Assembly (NCBI RefSeq): GCF_963966145.1
Contig: NC_091049.1
Span: 24,180,001-24,244,000, forward strand
Direction of reading: 5' to 3'
DNA length: 64,000 nucleotides
Origin: Tenebrio molitor
Taxonomy: Eukaryota; Arthropoda; Insecta; Coleoptera; Tenebrionidae
The notes beneath the pieces were generated by a model. That model saw only the letters and a list, made by a program, of their open reading frames with translations. It made no database searches and was not told where the DNA came from. Of this stretch, positions 10,488-21,875 are shown piece after piece (positions within the stretch are counted from its first letter, which is position 1; each line of letters begins with the position of its first letter). The translations under genes were made by a program, and so were the position numbers.

Positions 10488-10955
10488 ATTACGTGATCCT
10501 TTCTCGATATTATCTGTAAATAAATATTTTATTGATAGATAAGCTATGTATTTTTAGACTTTTGTAACAAAAAAGTTTGTATTATGTTGGCAACCTTTTT
10601 TCGAGTACTGCTTAAGATAAACAATTATTGATATCAAAATCACACCTGATCCTCTTATTAACCGTTGGACTCAAATGAAGTATTTTTTGTTTTTGAAGAT
10701 TTTCAAATATTTAATCACTTAAAAAATAAAAATCTCGTTCATAGAAAATATGTAATTATCAACTTATCTACTTGAAACTGTTCCAAGAAATTGGCCAATT
10801 CAGTTGTTCCTTATATCATGCTCTCAAATAAACACTCAAAGTATCTACCGTGCGATAAGGGGCAGCGATGACTTTGACAATGTCGGACTTTTTGTGTCTT
10901 TGTTAACTTTAACTAAAACGTCAAACAACTGTCACTGTGAATGAAATTTTAACGC
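10488..10955. other. No gene seen
   Basis: AT-rich spacer; nothing recognised. Confidence 0.5.
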
Positions 10956-10959
10956 AAAA

Positions 10960-11100
10960 ATGATTTTTACTTCTGAACATAAAAGATTCATCATTGGGTC
11001 TTACTTTCTAATGGTGTTATCAAGAACGGAGAATGAACATACAGCGCTGTTGCCTGTTTGGCCGAGTTTCGCCAAAATTTTTCAAATTTTGCCTTCTTGG
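10960..11100 (+). pseudogene. Mariner-like transposase, N-terminal relic
   Basis: Begins MIFTSEHKRFIIGSYF, then breaks frame. The next frame gives the ENEHTAL / VWPSFAKIFQ equivalent of the family's NGEWxY...LAEFRQKFP block. Closely related to the scrap at 63545 and more distantly to the one at 62. Only the first ~45 residues remain. Confidence 0.6.
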
Positions 11101-11614
11101 AGGTAGATTTTTTGAGTGGTCCTAGAAATGCGGTTATAACTTATAACATATCATATAACATAAGAAAGGGGCTGGGAGACCAACAGTACGTACCCCAAAA
11201 ATTGTTTTTATTTAAATAGAATGTATCCTCTAGCAGACGTACGTCTAAAATCTCAGGGGTTTCTTTGGTCTAAATAATTGTTGAATACAGTGTAACATTT
11301 AAAAGTTCGTAGAAAAAAAGCTTGTATGACATTCATGTGAAAAATGCTATTAAGGCACTGCATACATTGAACACTCATAAGTTAAAATGTCTGAATTTTT
11401 AGACTACAACAGTAGGTATAGTCTTTGCCAAAACCAAATAACCACCAACACTGCATTCTACCCAGAAAATCAACCGGCAACGTTGTGTACTTGTATTTGA
11501 TTAGATTAGTCTAGCACCCTAGTAATATCAAAATTGCCATTATACACTTAGTGTAATTTTGTTTTCACCAACTTAATTCAACAGGTGGTGGTTATTTGGT
11601 TTTGGCACGGTCTG
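11101..11614. other. No gene seen
   Basis: AT-rich spacer. The phrase CCAAAACCAAATAACCACCA near 11433 and its complement near 11588 form an inverted pair, so this may be one more eroded fold-back. Confidence 0.45.
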
Positions 11615-12791
11615 TACAGGTGTCCCAGAATGAACCAGCATAATTTTAACCACGAGCTACTGGCTTCATGTATAACTCGAAAAAAAATATTTAAAAAATA
11701 CTATGTCCATAAATAAAATGACATTTAATTTTTGAGGTAGAATTTTTTTTTATTGCTTTTAGTCTTCTACGTTGTTCTACAACCTAAAAGGTAAAATTTC
11801 GGCACATTTTAAAAATACACCTCTGTATATTATATTTTATAAAATGTACGCGAATGCGAAGTAACCTCTAGGAAATATGCTTTAAAACAAGGAAACCGCA
11901 TTGGTGTACGTTTTATAAAATATGATATACAGGGTGTGGGACAACGTAGAAGACTAAAGCCAATTTAAAAAAATTGTACCTCAAAAATTAAATGTCATTT
12001 TATTTTTTGACATTGGATTTTTTATAGTTATTTATGTGACAAGCTTAGTAAATGAATCTTTACGGGCGCGCTGGCACTTGTTGGACGAGCGACGTAAGGA
12101 GCGAGTCCCATAAGCCAGTAAGCCCAGTAAAGATTAATTGCTAAGCGAGTTGCATACAAACTTTTATTTCCACCTTCAGCCTTTAAATTTCGTTTTTTAA
12201 TTGTTATTTATGTTTATAAAAATTTTGTAATGAAAGGCGGTGGGGCAATTATACCTACGTCGTCATGGTGTTGAGATAAACAACAAAAATACTGTCAGAA
12301 GTTTTGTGAAATTTGTTGCAAAAAGAAAGAAAAGAAAGAATGGCTTTAATGCCCGATGAAGACTGAAGGCGATTTTCTTGAAATGCAAGAAAATAATCAC
12401 GGAATTACCAACGCTGCAAGTGCGGCTCTCTACTGATTCGATCCCAGGAGCGATATGAAAATACTTCCGAAACGGATCAAAATGCATTATTAACGTATGT
12501 AATTGCAACAATTGATAGTTAAATTTGTTTGTGTTTGTAATAAACATAGTTTTGATTATTTATTTTTTGATGAGATTTGTAATAACTATTACAGGTCTCT
12601 TCTACATGCCTGTTAAATATTACAGGGCTCTGCCTGTAATTACCCATTAGTAGTAGTTAGTAGTAGTTACCACAAATACCTATAAAGTGTCATTTACTTA
12701 GAAGGTGGAAATAAAATATTTTTTCAGAGTTCTACATAAAGCCTGTAGCTCGTGATTAAAATTATGCTGGTTCATTCTGGAACACCCTGTA
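11615..12791. mobile_element. Long-arm fold-back MITE, TACAGG tips, with an insertion
   Basis: Left arm TACAGGTGTCCCAGAATGAACC continues through ATAATTTTAACCACGAGCTAC. The right end is its inverse (TACAGGGTGTTCCAGAATGAACC). The inner part of the arms (AAAATGACATTTAATTTTTGAGGTA and TCTTCTACGTTGT) pairs about 11700-11780 with 11930-12012. The right arm is split by about 700 bp (12013-12716), a later insertion. No recognisable gene. Confidence 0.75.
12013..12716. mobile_element. Insertion in the right arm of the fold-back MITE
   Basis: Defined by the break in arm pairing. Contains a small hairpin with GC-rich centre (AATCTTTACGGGC...GCCCAGTAAAGATT, about 12053-12135) and the inverted pair TTTTATTTCCACCTTC (12163) / GAAGGTGGAAATAAAA (12702). 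A minus-strand open frame at 12263-12547 has no recognisable homology. Class unknown. Confidence 0.45.
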
Positions 12792-13357
12792 TATGTAAGC
12801 GAAATAAAAAATACTAGAGGTGGCCCAGCGGTCGAAATTCGACCGTTTTCATTAAATTTTTTAGTTTGAATGTTACTGAGTTTTTTTTTATCAAAGAGTA
12901 TACCTCTATAATTATCGCATGTAATTTTTTTAAATTTTGTTCTATTACGTCAGCTGCGAGCGTTTACAAATACGTCATTATGCACTAATTTTCGAGTTAT
13001 TTGAAAAATACGAACAATAAGAAAAATGAGGTAGTTTGGCTATGCCATATTTAAAAAACAATAACGCGTTTTTGACATTTTCGTAGGTTCTTTATTGCTA
13101 TACTGGCCAGGTTTCACCAAGGCTACACAGTTAATTTGCCAATCTTTTTCAAATTATATAAAATTGAAATAAAAAATTAATACAAAAAATAAAAAATGAA
13201 ATAAAAAACACGTGTTTCGTAATTTTTATACCTATATTTTTTATTGAAACAAAAAAACCGGGCGGTTAAAAAAATAAAAATTTTGTCCATTGAACTTAAA
13301 ATAAAATTTCATCGTTTGCTAAATGCCCTTGGCCGTTATATTCGGAAATATAAAATC

Positions 13358-13720
13358 TCAAACCATTGAATGATCGAACTCCACTTGCTGCGACGTGCAA
13401 TTGAAAACTGGCTGCCTCCATAAAATTGCTATTTTTTCGAATGTTTGTTTTTGAGACATATTTATTGGCATCGCAAATTGACTTCTTTGGAAATTAAATG
13501 GTAAAATAGTACCTGAATTTGTTAAATTTATGCGTGGAATCAAAATTCTCTTATTGCGTTCGGTTCCAGTTAAAACTTCGCAATCAATAGCATTGCGATG
13601 CATAAACTTGATGTGTATTCTTGTTCCATAGACTAATGCTTCCTTTGTATTTAAGTTTCTGATCAGTAAAACGTCCAATTAACTTTCAATTCTAACTTAT
13701 GTGGTGGCAAACCAGTAATA
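13358..13720 (-). pseudogene. Helitron-type PIF1-like helicase, C-terminal relic
   Basis: C-terminal part of the Rep-helicase of Helitrons. Upstream in another frame is ITGLPPHKLELKVN, then IRNLNTKEALVYGTR (family: LLRNLN...GLCNGTRL), then CEVLTG, RILIPRINLT, LPFNFQRSQFAMPINMSQKQTF (family: FPVRLAFAMTINKSQGQTF, so several residues including GQ are damaged), then the PVF block. Frameshifts before and a stop after. The helicase motifs upstream and the Rep domain are absent. It defines the element as Helitron-derived rather than providing activity. Confidence 0.75.
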
Positions 13721-13891
13721 GTCAAAGAATTTTGTATTTCACTCCGAAGAGTTTTTTTTTTTAATGAATAATCTCAATAAACTCCCTCTTGGAATGGATT
13801 TCACTGCGAGGGGAATTAAATCAATTATCAAATCATCCACTCCGCATTCGTTCCAAAAACGTAAACAATGACTGTTTTGATATTTGTAACA

Positions 13892-14624
13892 CACAGGTGT
13901 CCCAGACAAAGAAGATATATGAGTCCATAACGCCTTTATTTATCGGAGGATTTTAATTATTTATACACCAAATTAAATGGCTCTAAATAGGCAACAAAAA
14001 TCCTTAATAAATTCACATATAGGTCCAAGTACTTCAGGGCTAAACTGTCAAAAAAAAGTTTTTTCAAATGCGAACAAATAATTTTTTTAACACTTCTGAT
14101 AGAGATTTTTATTCTAAAAAGAACAGTGTATCACAAGTGTACACTTACCTACCCAAAATACAAAAAAAAGTTAAAAAATGCTACTATCGTTGATGCTTAA
14201 ACTGCAATCGTGCAATCCCAAATGTTATTACATATTTGTCATTTGTTTTTCCAAATAACTTAATTTGGTTAATTTATTACTTTGTAACGCAATGAATTTT
14301 GATAGCTTCTCCCTTGGTGCTCGTCATTTGTTTCAAAATGTAGTGTTATTTTTTCAAAAAATTTTTCTTATATGAGGTTACACATGTCATACATTGTTGT
14401 TTTCAGAATAAAAATCTCAATCAGAATTACTAAAAAAAAGTATGTGTCCGTATTTGAAAAAAATATTTTGACAGTTTAACCTTGAAGCACTTTGGGTTTT
14501 ACGTGAATTTAGTACGCCATTTTGAAGCTTATTCACAACCATTTAATTTGGTGTATAAATAATTAAAATCCTCTCAAAAATAAAGGAGCTATGGATATGT
14601 CTCTTTTTTTGGGGACGCCCTGTA
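13892..14624. mobile_element. MITE with CACAGGTGTCCC tips, copy 1
   Basis: Outer inverted arms of about 85 bp: CCATAACGCCTTTATTTATC and GGATTTTAATTATTTATACACC on the left, inverse on the right, ending GGGGACGCCCTGTA. Inner palindromic pieces pair ATAGAGATTTTTATTCT with AGAATAAAAATCTC. A close copy lies at 19318-20056. Inserted in Helitron 1. Confidence 0.75.
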
Positions 14625-14751
14625 TATTATACATAAATTTTATCTTTCTGCACTCCTTCTCCACATAAACTTTAACTATGCCAAATTTCACACTCCTCCG
14701 TGCGCGCAATTTGCTTAAAAAGGGTTACAAAGGTTTTCCTTCACGTATTAA

Positions 14752-16023
14752 TAGAGGCTGTTTGATAAAAATCGCCTCAACCCATAACTTTTTTATTTAT
14801 TATCCGATTTCAATGAACAAAAAAAACCAAAGATATGGTTTTTCATGCGCTACGAAGCAGCCATAAAATATATTTTTTTTGGCGTTATTTTCAGTAGTTA
14901 ACGATAGTCAACTTTTTTTTTTAAACGGGCACATGTAGTTTCTTAGGCTTAGTCTGATAAAGTATTTTTTTCTGAATCTAATGATGTATTAAAAGTTATC
15001 GTTTGGTCCATAGCTGACTGAAAAAAAAAAAAACAATTTTTAATTGTGGTTCAGCTTATTATGAAATTTTCGAGCGTGCCGTGAAAAACACTTGGAATAC
15101 AAATAGCAACAAATGTCAACTGTGAGTTTGAAAAATTTCAGGTGCAATCTTGAAGAGTTTTATTATTATTTTCTTGGAAAACATGAATAATAATAATAAT
15201 TATTATTTTTTCTATTAAATTTTTGTTTTTGACTAATTACAATTTTTATTACACTCGAACATAATAGTCAAATGACTGCTATCCTGCATGACTGACAATA
15301 TTGTTATTTTATACTTAAATAAAAAAAGTTTAAAAAAGCAGATGAAAATTTCTAAGTTGACGTTTAGATGACATTTATCGTACTTTGTATTCCGATTGTT
15401 TTTTACGGCACTCTTAAAAATGTTATAATAAGCTGAACCACAAAAAAATGTTTTATTTTTTTTTCAGTTAGCTATGAACCAAATGATAACTTTCAATATA
15501 TTAGATTCAGAAAAAAATACCTTACCAGACCAAGCCTAAAAAACTACATGTGTCCATTGAAAACAAAAGTTGACTATCCTTAGCTATTGAAGATATCGCC
15601 AAAAAAAAATTTATTTTTTTGTTCGACACTGTCAGAATTTGAGAATTTTCCCCTGTGTGAACGGATTTTGATAAATTTGACAACTTGTCAAAACGAAACG
15701 TAAAACTAATTTTAAAGATTTTTAGCAATTTGGAGCCTTTAAGGGGCTCGTCGAACAAAAAAACGTTGTATTCAACTCGTTCTTGTGTAATTTGGGCTTT
15801 TTTTGGCACTCGTGTACCTTTAAAACTCTCGTTTCACTCGAGTTTTAAACTGGTCCACTCATGCCAAAAAAAGCCAAAATTACACACGAACTCGTTAAAT
15901 AAATAACTATTATAGCTGTTTTGTAGCGCTTGAAAAACCATATCTTTGATTTTTTTGTTCATTGAAATGGGGTAATAAATAAAAAAATTATGGGTTGAGG
16001 CGTTTTTCATCAAACAGCCTGTA
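14752..16023. mobile_element. Long-arm fold-back element between the two Helitrons
   Basis: Tips TA(C/G)AGGCTGTTTGAT followed by CGCCTCAACCCATAA and GGTTTTTCA(T/A)GCGCTAC, inverted on the right (15905-16023). Inner arms pair about 14870-15110 with 15380-15616 (GGTTCAGCTTATTAT, GATAACTTT, CATGTAGTTT). A hairpin element of about 290 bp sits inside the right arm. No protein-coding content. Confidence 0.75.
15617..15903. repeat. Hairpin repeat with GTTCGACACTG start, copy 1
   Basis: Interrupts the right arm of the surrounding fold-back element and recurs at about 41692-41985. Contains a large imperfect palindrome: AACTCGTTCTTGTGTAATTTGGGC pairs with GCCAAAATTACACACGAACTCG, around a centre ACTCTCGTTTCACTCGAGTTTT. 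GTTCGAC at the left and GTCGAAC about 120 bases in form another inverted pair. Non-coding. Confidence 0.7.
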
Positions 16024-16099
16024 TACATTAGAGGTCGCCCAGCGGTCGAAATTCGACCGTTTTCTTTAAATTTTTTTTCTAACACTAATATCTTATACT

Positions 16100-16905
16100 G
16101 TTTCTATGGTGCATTTGAGCTCACACCTTATGTTTCCCATAAAATAGGCTTTCCTCTATAAGACACGTCGTCAATAGCAACGTATCTTATAGAGTCATAA
16201 AATACGCTCACACATATTATTCAAGTAACATTTTATTCATCATTTTTACAGTAATTATCACAAAAGTGAAACGTACAATTATTGAATTGGAACTGCCACA
16301 TTAGCTTCGTGCTCTTGTTCCTAACATCTTCTTCTAACTTCTGCTGTTTCATCCAATGCAAGTGCCCGGCCATCGAAAACTGGCAATCTTTACATTTTCT
16401 TCAAATGATTCTTGCCGTAATGTGAATTAACTTTTAATGAAGGTCTACACGCTTACCCTATATCAAGAAAAGCCAAAATCACATCTTCCGTTACCTCCGT
16501 GATGCTTTTTTAATTGTTCCGGCCTTGAAACGAAACATACACCTTTTCGTATGCACTTTTAGACTTTATTGGTAACAAATTGCCCCCTTTTTCTTATTTC
16601 TTTTGGAACGTTTTGGCACATTTCAACGATGAAAATTGTTTTTTTCCAAATTTGTTGATATTATTACCATAGTACCCACGGCAACCTTCGCATTTTGTGT
16701 ATTGTGACGCGCCTCGAATAATTTCTGAATTTATTAAAATTTCTGATAAGATGTTAGTGTTAGAAAAAATCTTGAAGACAACGCGTGTTTTATAGTTTAA
16801 AAATCTCGATCTATTAAATCCTCGCTCCCTGCGGTCGCTCTGATTTAAACTACGATCTCGATTTTTAAATCGTCTATAAAACCCTTGTGGTCTTAATAGC
16901 TATAA
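16100..16905. other. Segment absent from Helitron 1
   Basis: Lies between the 3' hairpin block and the TTCGAGTTATTTGAAAAATACG block shared by both Helitrons. No readable gene. At about 16785-16895 there is a fold-back with TTTTATAG/CTATAAAA arms, TTTAAAAATC pairs and a GC-rich centre (CCTCGCTCCCTGCGGTCGCTC), in the style of the hairpin at 7137. Confidence 0.5.
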
Positions 16906-17269
16906 GTTTGAACGTTTCGAGTTATTTGAAAAATACGAACGATAAGTAAAATGAGATATAGTTTGGCTATGCCATATTTAAAAAACCAAAAATGCGTTTT
17001 TTGACATTTCCTTAGGTGTTTATATTGCTATACTGGCCAGGTTTCGCCAAAGCTACACAGTTAATTTGCCTATCTTTTTCAAATTATATAAAATTGAAAT
17101 AAAAATTTAATACAAAAAATGGAAAATGAAAAACGTATTTAAATACCTATATTTTTTATTGAAACAAAAAACCGGGCGGTTAAAAAAATAAAATGTCCAT
17201 TGAAGTTAAAATAAAATTTCATCGTTTGCTAAATGCCCTTGGCAGTTATATTCGGAAGTATAAAATCTC

Positions 17270-17620
17270 AAATAATTGAATGATCGAACTCTACTTGCTG
17301 CGACGTACAATTGAAAACTGGCTGCCTCAATAAATTGCAATTTTTTCGAATGTTTGTTTTTGAGACTTATTTATTGTCATCGCAAATGCAGCTATAATTG
17401 GAAATTAAATTGACTTCTTTGAAAATTAAATGATAAAATAGTAACAATACGTTAAATTATACTTGGAATCAAAATTCTCTTATTGCGTTCGGTTCCAGTT
17501 AAAACTTCGGAATCAATAGCATTGCGATGCATAAACTTGAAGCGTATTCTTGTTCCATAGACTAACGCTTCCTTTGTATTTAAGTTTCTGATCAGTAAAC
17601 CGTGCAATTAACTTTTAATA
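17270..17620 (-). pseudogene. Helitron helicase C-terminal relic, copy 2
   Basis: Same region as the helicase relic in Helitron 1, recognised by near-identical DNA (for example TTGCGTTCGGTTCCAGTTAAAACTTCG-type blocks), with extra small insertions and deletions that remove any long frame. Not functional. Confidence 0.65.
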
Positions 17621-17812
17621 CTAACTTAGGTGGTGGCAAACCACTGATAGTCAAAGAATTTTGTATTTCACTCCGAAGAGTTTTTTATGAATAATCTAAA
17701 TAAACTCCCTGCTGGAGTGGATTTCACTGCGGGGGGATTAAATCAATTACAAATCATCCACTCCGCATTCGCTCCAAATTCACTCCGCTAATTTTTTACA
17801 GTGTATGAACGT

Positions 17813-19286
17813 TGTAATGATTTGAATACATTACTTTTTCCGCCAAATATTTGAATCTGCGCAAAATGGTAACAAATGTGGTCGTGATCGTCATCGAATC
17901 GGAGGAGCCCTACGTTGTGATTTTCTTTTGGCGGAAAAGGTTCGGAATGCAAACGATGAGGGTTCCAGTTGGAAGAGTGCCGCAAATAAAACACACATGT
18001 GAGGGACGCAAAATACCTTTTATTAAAAATGCCTGTAATAACTTTGATGAAAAAAAATGAAACGAATCCAAAAAGACAGAAACTAAGTTTAACGAAGTAC
18101 AAGAAATTAACTAGTCGAGTACATCACAAAGATAACCGACAAGATGAATGCAACAATATTTAAAATAACAGAAAACGGGTACATAACAGACAAAATGAGA
18201 GGTTAAAGCTTGCAAAACAAGTAAACAAATCAGAATGCAGTTATTACAGACAGGGACGGATGAAAAACCCTCTTCAAAAACCGTATCCCAGGTATTACTC
18301 ATATCATATTTTACAATTCGATTAATGACAAAACAATGTTTAATTTGGAACTACGCGGTCAAGGTACGCCGACGGGAGCTTAAACCTGGAGGTAACAAAC
18401 TTTCGGCCGCGAGGGGACTCAGAAGAATAATCTGAATCATCTTGAAATCATGCGATGTTTATAGATATTCGAGGTATTAATGAACGTCAGACTATTTCAC
18501 CGACCAAGCAAGAGTGACAGAGCGTTTCGGGGTCGTACGATTAGCATTCCTAGACCGCAACCGCAAAGACCTAGGTCCGCCGTCCCCAACCAACCGTTTC
18601 CGGACAAAACCCCAAAGTCTCTATAAAAAAAGGAATACAATACTCGCTGGCAATACTAAACAAAAATATGGCGGGTCGAGTGCCGTTAGAAAATGTTAGT
18701 GAAAGAAAAACAAAATGGACGCACGCGGTCCGGACGACGACCACTAATTTTCGAAATTAACAGATTGCCAAAAAAATGAACCTCCCGGGAGAAACTTAGG
18801 GATAACGCTTAAAATTAACAAATAGGCGTTTCTTAGAGAAACAGCATGCAACAAAATGCAATCTACAACATACCCTTACCACGTGGTCCTGATCCCAAGA
18901 AAAAAACAACGGACAACGAACGTGAGCTAAATAATTACCCGTGTGGATAAAAAAGAAACTGCCGGATTCTTCACGGGGACACAAAATATCTACTCGGGAC
19001 GGTAGTGTAATTGGTTCGGATTTAACTTACAAATTTGAGAAACTTGGATCGCTCTTCGCAAGGTGTGTTTGTTTCGAAAAACTAAACAAAAGTGACCTCC
19101 CCCTTCAACTACCCGCGCGGGAGACCGCTTTTCCCCCGCTATATTTCCGCTTTCCCTGTTCCAAATCCCCAGGATTACCAACCCCATCCCTTAGTACCGA
19201 GTCTAGCCGCTAGTACGTTCACATTTAGCGCGCTCTCGTGGCGGTACCGAGAATTAAAATTTAAATTTTTAAACTGGGTCACTACA
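17813..19286 (-). mobile_element. Solo LTR (copy B), inverted relative to copy A
   Basis: The complement starts TGTAGTGACCC and ends AATCATTACA. Flanked by a perfect 4-bp duplication ACGT (17809-17812 and 19287-19290). Shares most of its length with copy A but is about 445 bp shorter through internal deletions. It interrupts Helitron 2: the Helitron 1 counterpart reads straight through AACGTAAACAATGA at this point. Confidence 0.8.
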
Positions 19287-19317
19287 ACGTAAACAATGAA
19301 TGTTTTGATATTTGTAA

Positions 19318-20056
19318 CACACAGGTGTCCCCGAAAAAGAAGATGAGTCCATAACTCCTTTATTTATCAGAGGATTTTAATTATTTATACACCAAATTAA
19401 ATGGTTCTAAATAGGCTACAAAAATCCCTAATAAACTCACATATAGGTCCAAGGGCTTCAGGGCTAAACTGTCAAAATATTTTTTTTCAAATGCGAATAC
19501 ATAATTTTTTTAACGCTTCTGATAGAGATTTTTATTCTAAAAAGAACAGTGTATCACAAGTGTACACTTACCTACCCAAAATACAAAAAAAAAGGTTAAA
19601 AAATTCTACTATCGTCGATGCTTAAACTACGCTCTGTACGTGCAATCCCAAATGTTATTACATATTTGTCATTTGTTTTTCCAATTAACTTAATTTGGGT
19701 AATTTATTACATTTTAACGCAATGAATTTTGATAGCTTCTCGCTTGGTGCTCGTCATTTGTTTCAAAATGTAGTGTTATTTTTTAAATTTTTTTTCTTAT
19801 ACTTATGAGGTTACACAGTCATACATTGTTGTTTTCAGAATAAAAATCTCTATCAGAATTACTAAAAAAAAGTATGTGTCCGTATTTGAAAAAAATATTT
19901 TAACAGTTTAACCTTGAAGACACTTTGGGTTTTACGTGAATTTAGTACGCCATTTGTAGCTTATTCACAACCATTTAATTTGGTGTATAGACAGTTAAAA
20001 TCCTCTGATAAATAAGGGAGCTATGGATTTGTCTCTTGTTTTTGGGAACGCCCTGT
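19318..20056. mobile_element. MITE with CACAGGTGTCCC tips, copy 2
   Basis: Same position in Helitron 2 as its twin in Helitron 1, with the same flanks (TTTTGATATTTGTAACA on the left, CATAAATTTTATCTTTCTGC on the right). The right tip is GGGAACGCCCTGTA. Confidence 0.75.
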
Positions 20057-20188
20057 ATATTATTCATAAATTTTATCTTTCTGCACTCCTTCTCCACATA
20101 AACTTTAACTATGCCAAATCTCACACTCCACCGTCCGAGCAACTTGCTTAAAAAGGGGTACAAAGGTTTTCCTTCACGTATTAATATA

Positions 20189-21673
20189 TACAGGGTCTCT
20201 ATAAATGATTGTCGGGTCCAGCGCCAGCCACGGAAAGTTGTCAAATTTTGAATGTGCCGCTTTGATCGGGAATTAATGAATGTCACATTTTCAGGTTAGG
20301 TTGTTGGCTTTTAACCAGAGACAAGTTTCAACTGTGCTTTACTCTTGCTAATATTAATGTATTTATTATTTAATATCAACACCAACAGGGGAACAATTAT
20401 TGCCCCCCATCGTCCCGCCACACACTGTACAGGAATTGGTATGAGAACAAATCCAAACAGATAAATATTGAGAACACATTGTCCCCGTATACCACAATAC
20501 AATACTTGATACTGCCTTTTTGTCTGCTTTAGTGCTTTCACATTTCTTGTTTTATGTTAGTGGTAAATACGACCTAGACTGAATTGTCGAATATGGTATT
20601 GACTCCCATTTTTTCTTCCAATATAAATAATAGTGTTTTTCATAACAAATAAGTCTTACTGGTTTTTCAATAAAATCAAATGTATTCAACAACATAATTT
20701 ACAACACTAAATAACGATAACAAATAGGTATTTTTTTATAAAATAGGTTGAGAATGTCCCCATTAACTTCTAAACACTTGACAATTCTTCATTTATTTTC
20801 AAAAATATTTTGCAGCATTTCTTAGTTAAGGGTACAGCAACACTGGTATCCACAGTTCCACACACCAATTTTCAAAACATGTAAAGGAGTCTCTACAAAT
20901 TGGTGTGGATTCTCAGCACTCCAAATTATGAAATTGAGATGATTTTCAAACAGAATACATTATTAAACACAACTTTGATAATCTGCAGGTTGGAGTTCTT
21001 GTACCTACAACACTAATTTTATAAAGATGCAGTTGTAGCCTATTTTTAATGATTTTGTGACAAGTGCATCGTGGTACACCAGATTGTTGAGATAAACAGG
21101 CTATGGATATCTATAGTCTTTTCCACCATTTCTTTCAAATCCTCGAGTATTTCATCAGATACTGGTGGTCGTCCTAATGATTTACCCTTGCTAATTGTTC
21201 TGATTGTTAAAAATCTGTTCACAATGTTGTTCAGATATTTTGATGGAATTCATTTTTACAAACAGATAATTCCCCATCACTAAACCTTCCATTTCGAAAG
21301 TAAAAAACAACAATGAACGTGTTCTGTTCAACACAATAAACCATTGTAAAGAAAATAAAGCTAAAATAAAACATAAAACATTAAAGCATAACCCCACAAA
21401 TTTTGCCAGTGTATTTACCTCTAAAAGCAGACGTACTTGCAAATTTTCATTGAAAAATACTGATTTTTGGTGTATATTAACTGTGATTAACTGCGATAAA
21501 ACGAACATAAGGAACCAAAACTCGACTGACAAGCGCAAACGAAACGTCAGTCACTAATGTCAGAAGTGACCGTGAAAACGAACTAGAATTTGGCATCGGT
21601 TTCAAAAAAGCGGAACAGTAAAATTTTTTTCCAAGGCTGGCTTGACCAGACAATCATTTATAGAGACCCTGTA
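20189..21673 (-). mobile_element. Mariner-like element with TACAGGGTCTCTATAAATG ends
   Basis: Inverted ends of about 42 bp: TACAGGGTCTCTATAAATGA then TTGTCGGGTC on the left, and the same with TTGTCTGGTC on the right. TA borders. Inside is a minus-strand transposase relic of the DUF4817/HTH type, so this is probably an internally decayed autonomous element of that lineage. Sits at the 5' end of Helitron 2. Confidence 0.75.
20745..21300 (-). pseudogene. Mariner-like (DUF4817-type) transposase relic
   Basis: Pieces in order on the minus strand: SKGKSLGRPPVSDEILEDLK (the GRP linker before the second HTH), a CHKIIKNRLQLHLYK equivalent (RCTCHKIIK), VQELQPADYQSCV, FENHLNFIIWSAENPHQFVE, LHVLKIGVWNCG, then an NEELSS...GTFS tail. 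The frame changes at least four times and the catalytic core is incomplete, with the middle and the second aspartate block missing. The order matches the family and the gene lies between matching terminal repeats, so it was this element's own transposase. Confidence 0.7.
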
Positions 21674-21683
21674 GATATAGATA

Positions 21684-21875
21684 TAGATATAACCACTAAA
21701 TTAAACAATATCAGAGTTGTTGCAAGGTAGTATTTCACATAATTCTAAGAAATACTCTTCAACATCACTAGGCTTTAAAAAAGGCATTCCGAAGAACAAT
21801 TTTAAAAAATGCCCCTCTACTGAATTGGGATCTTTGTAAAATTTTGTTAATCCCAAAGATTGGATTTTTCTGTAA
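21684..21875. other. No gene seen
   Basis: Starts with a short (GATATA)n run at the Helitron border; otherwise AT-rich and unremarkable. Confidence 0.45.

Larger units (their letters stand above)
12814..14755 (-). mobile_element. Helitron 1 (non-autonomous, degenerate)
   Basis: The minus-strand 3' end is classical: a hairpin CGGTCGAATTTCGACCG, 11 bases, then CTAG followed by T. The likely 5' end is TCTATTAATACG at 14755. The body contains a Helitron helicase C-terminus on the same strand, which supports the class call. A second copy with the same hairpin starts at 16028. A MITE with CACAGG tips is present in both copies, so it entered the family before the two copies separated, or this is a local duplication. 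The 5' flanking base is C rather than A, possibly because a fold-back element sits at that border. Confidence 0.75.
16028..21675 (-). mobile_element. Helitron 2 (degenerate, heavily interrupted)
   Basis: Same minus-strand 3' hairpin as Helitron 1, followed by CTAA (a CTRR end) and T. At the far end, sequence next to the mariner-like element restores TC preceded by A (21674-21676). Four later insertions split it: an unidentified segment (about 16100-16905), a solo LTR, a MITE present in both copies, and a mariner-like element. Remaining blocks align with Helitron 1 throughout. Carries the same helicase relic in worse condition. Confidence 0.7.

Noticed and set aside
12263..12547. 94-codon minus-strand frame
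   Set aside because: No similarity to known proteins, lies in a mobile insertion, and is of the length expected by chance here.
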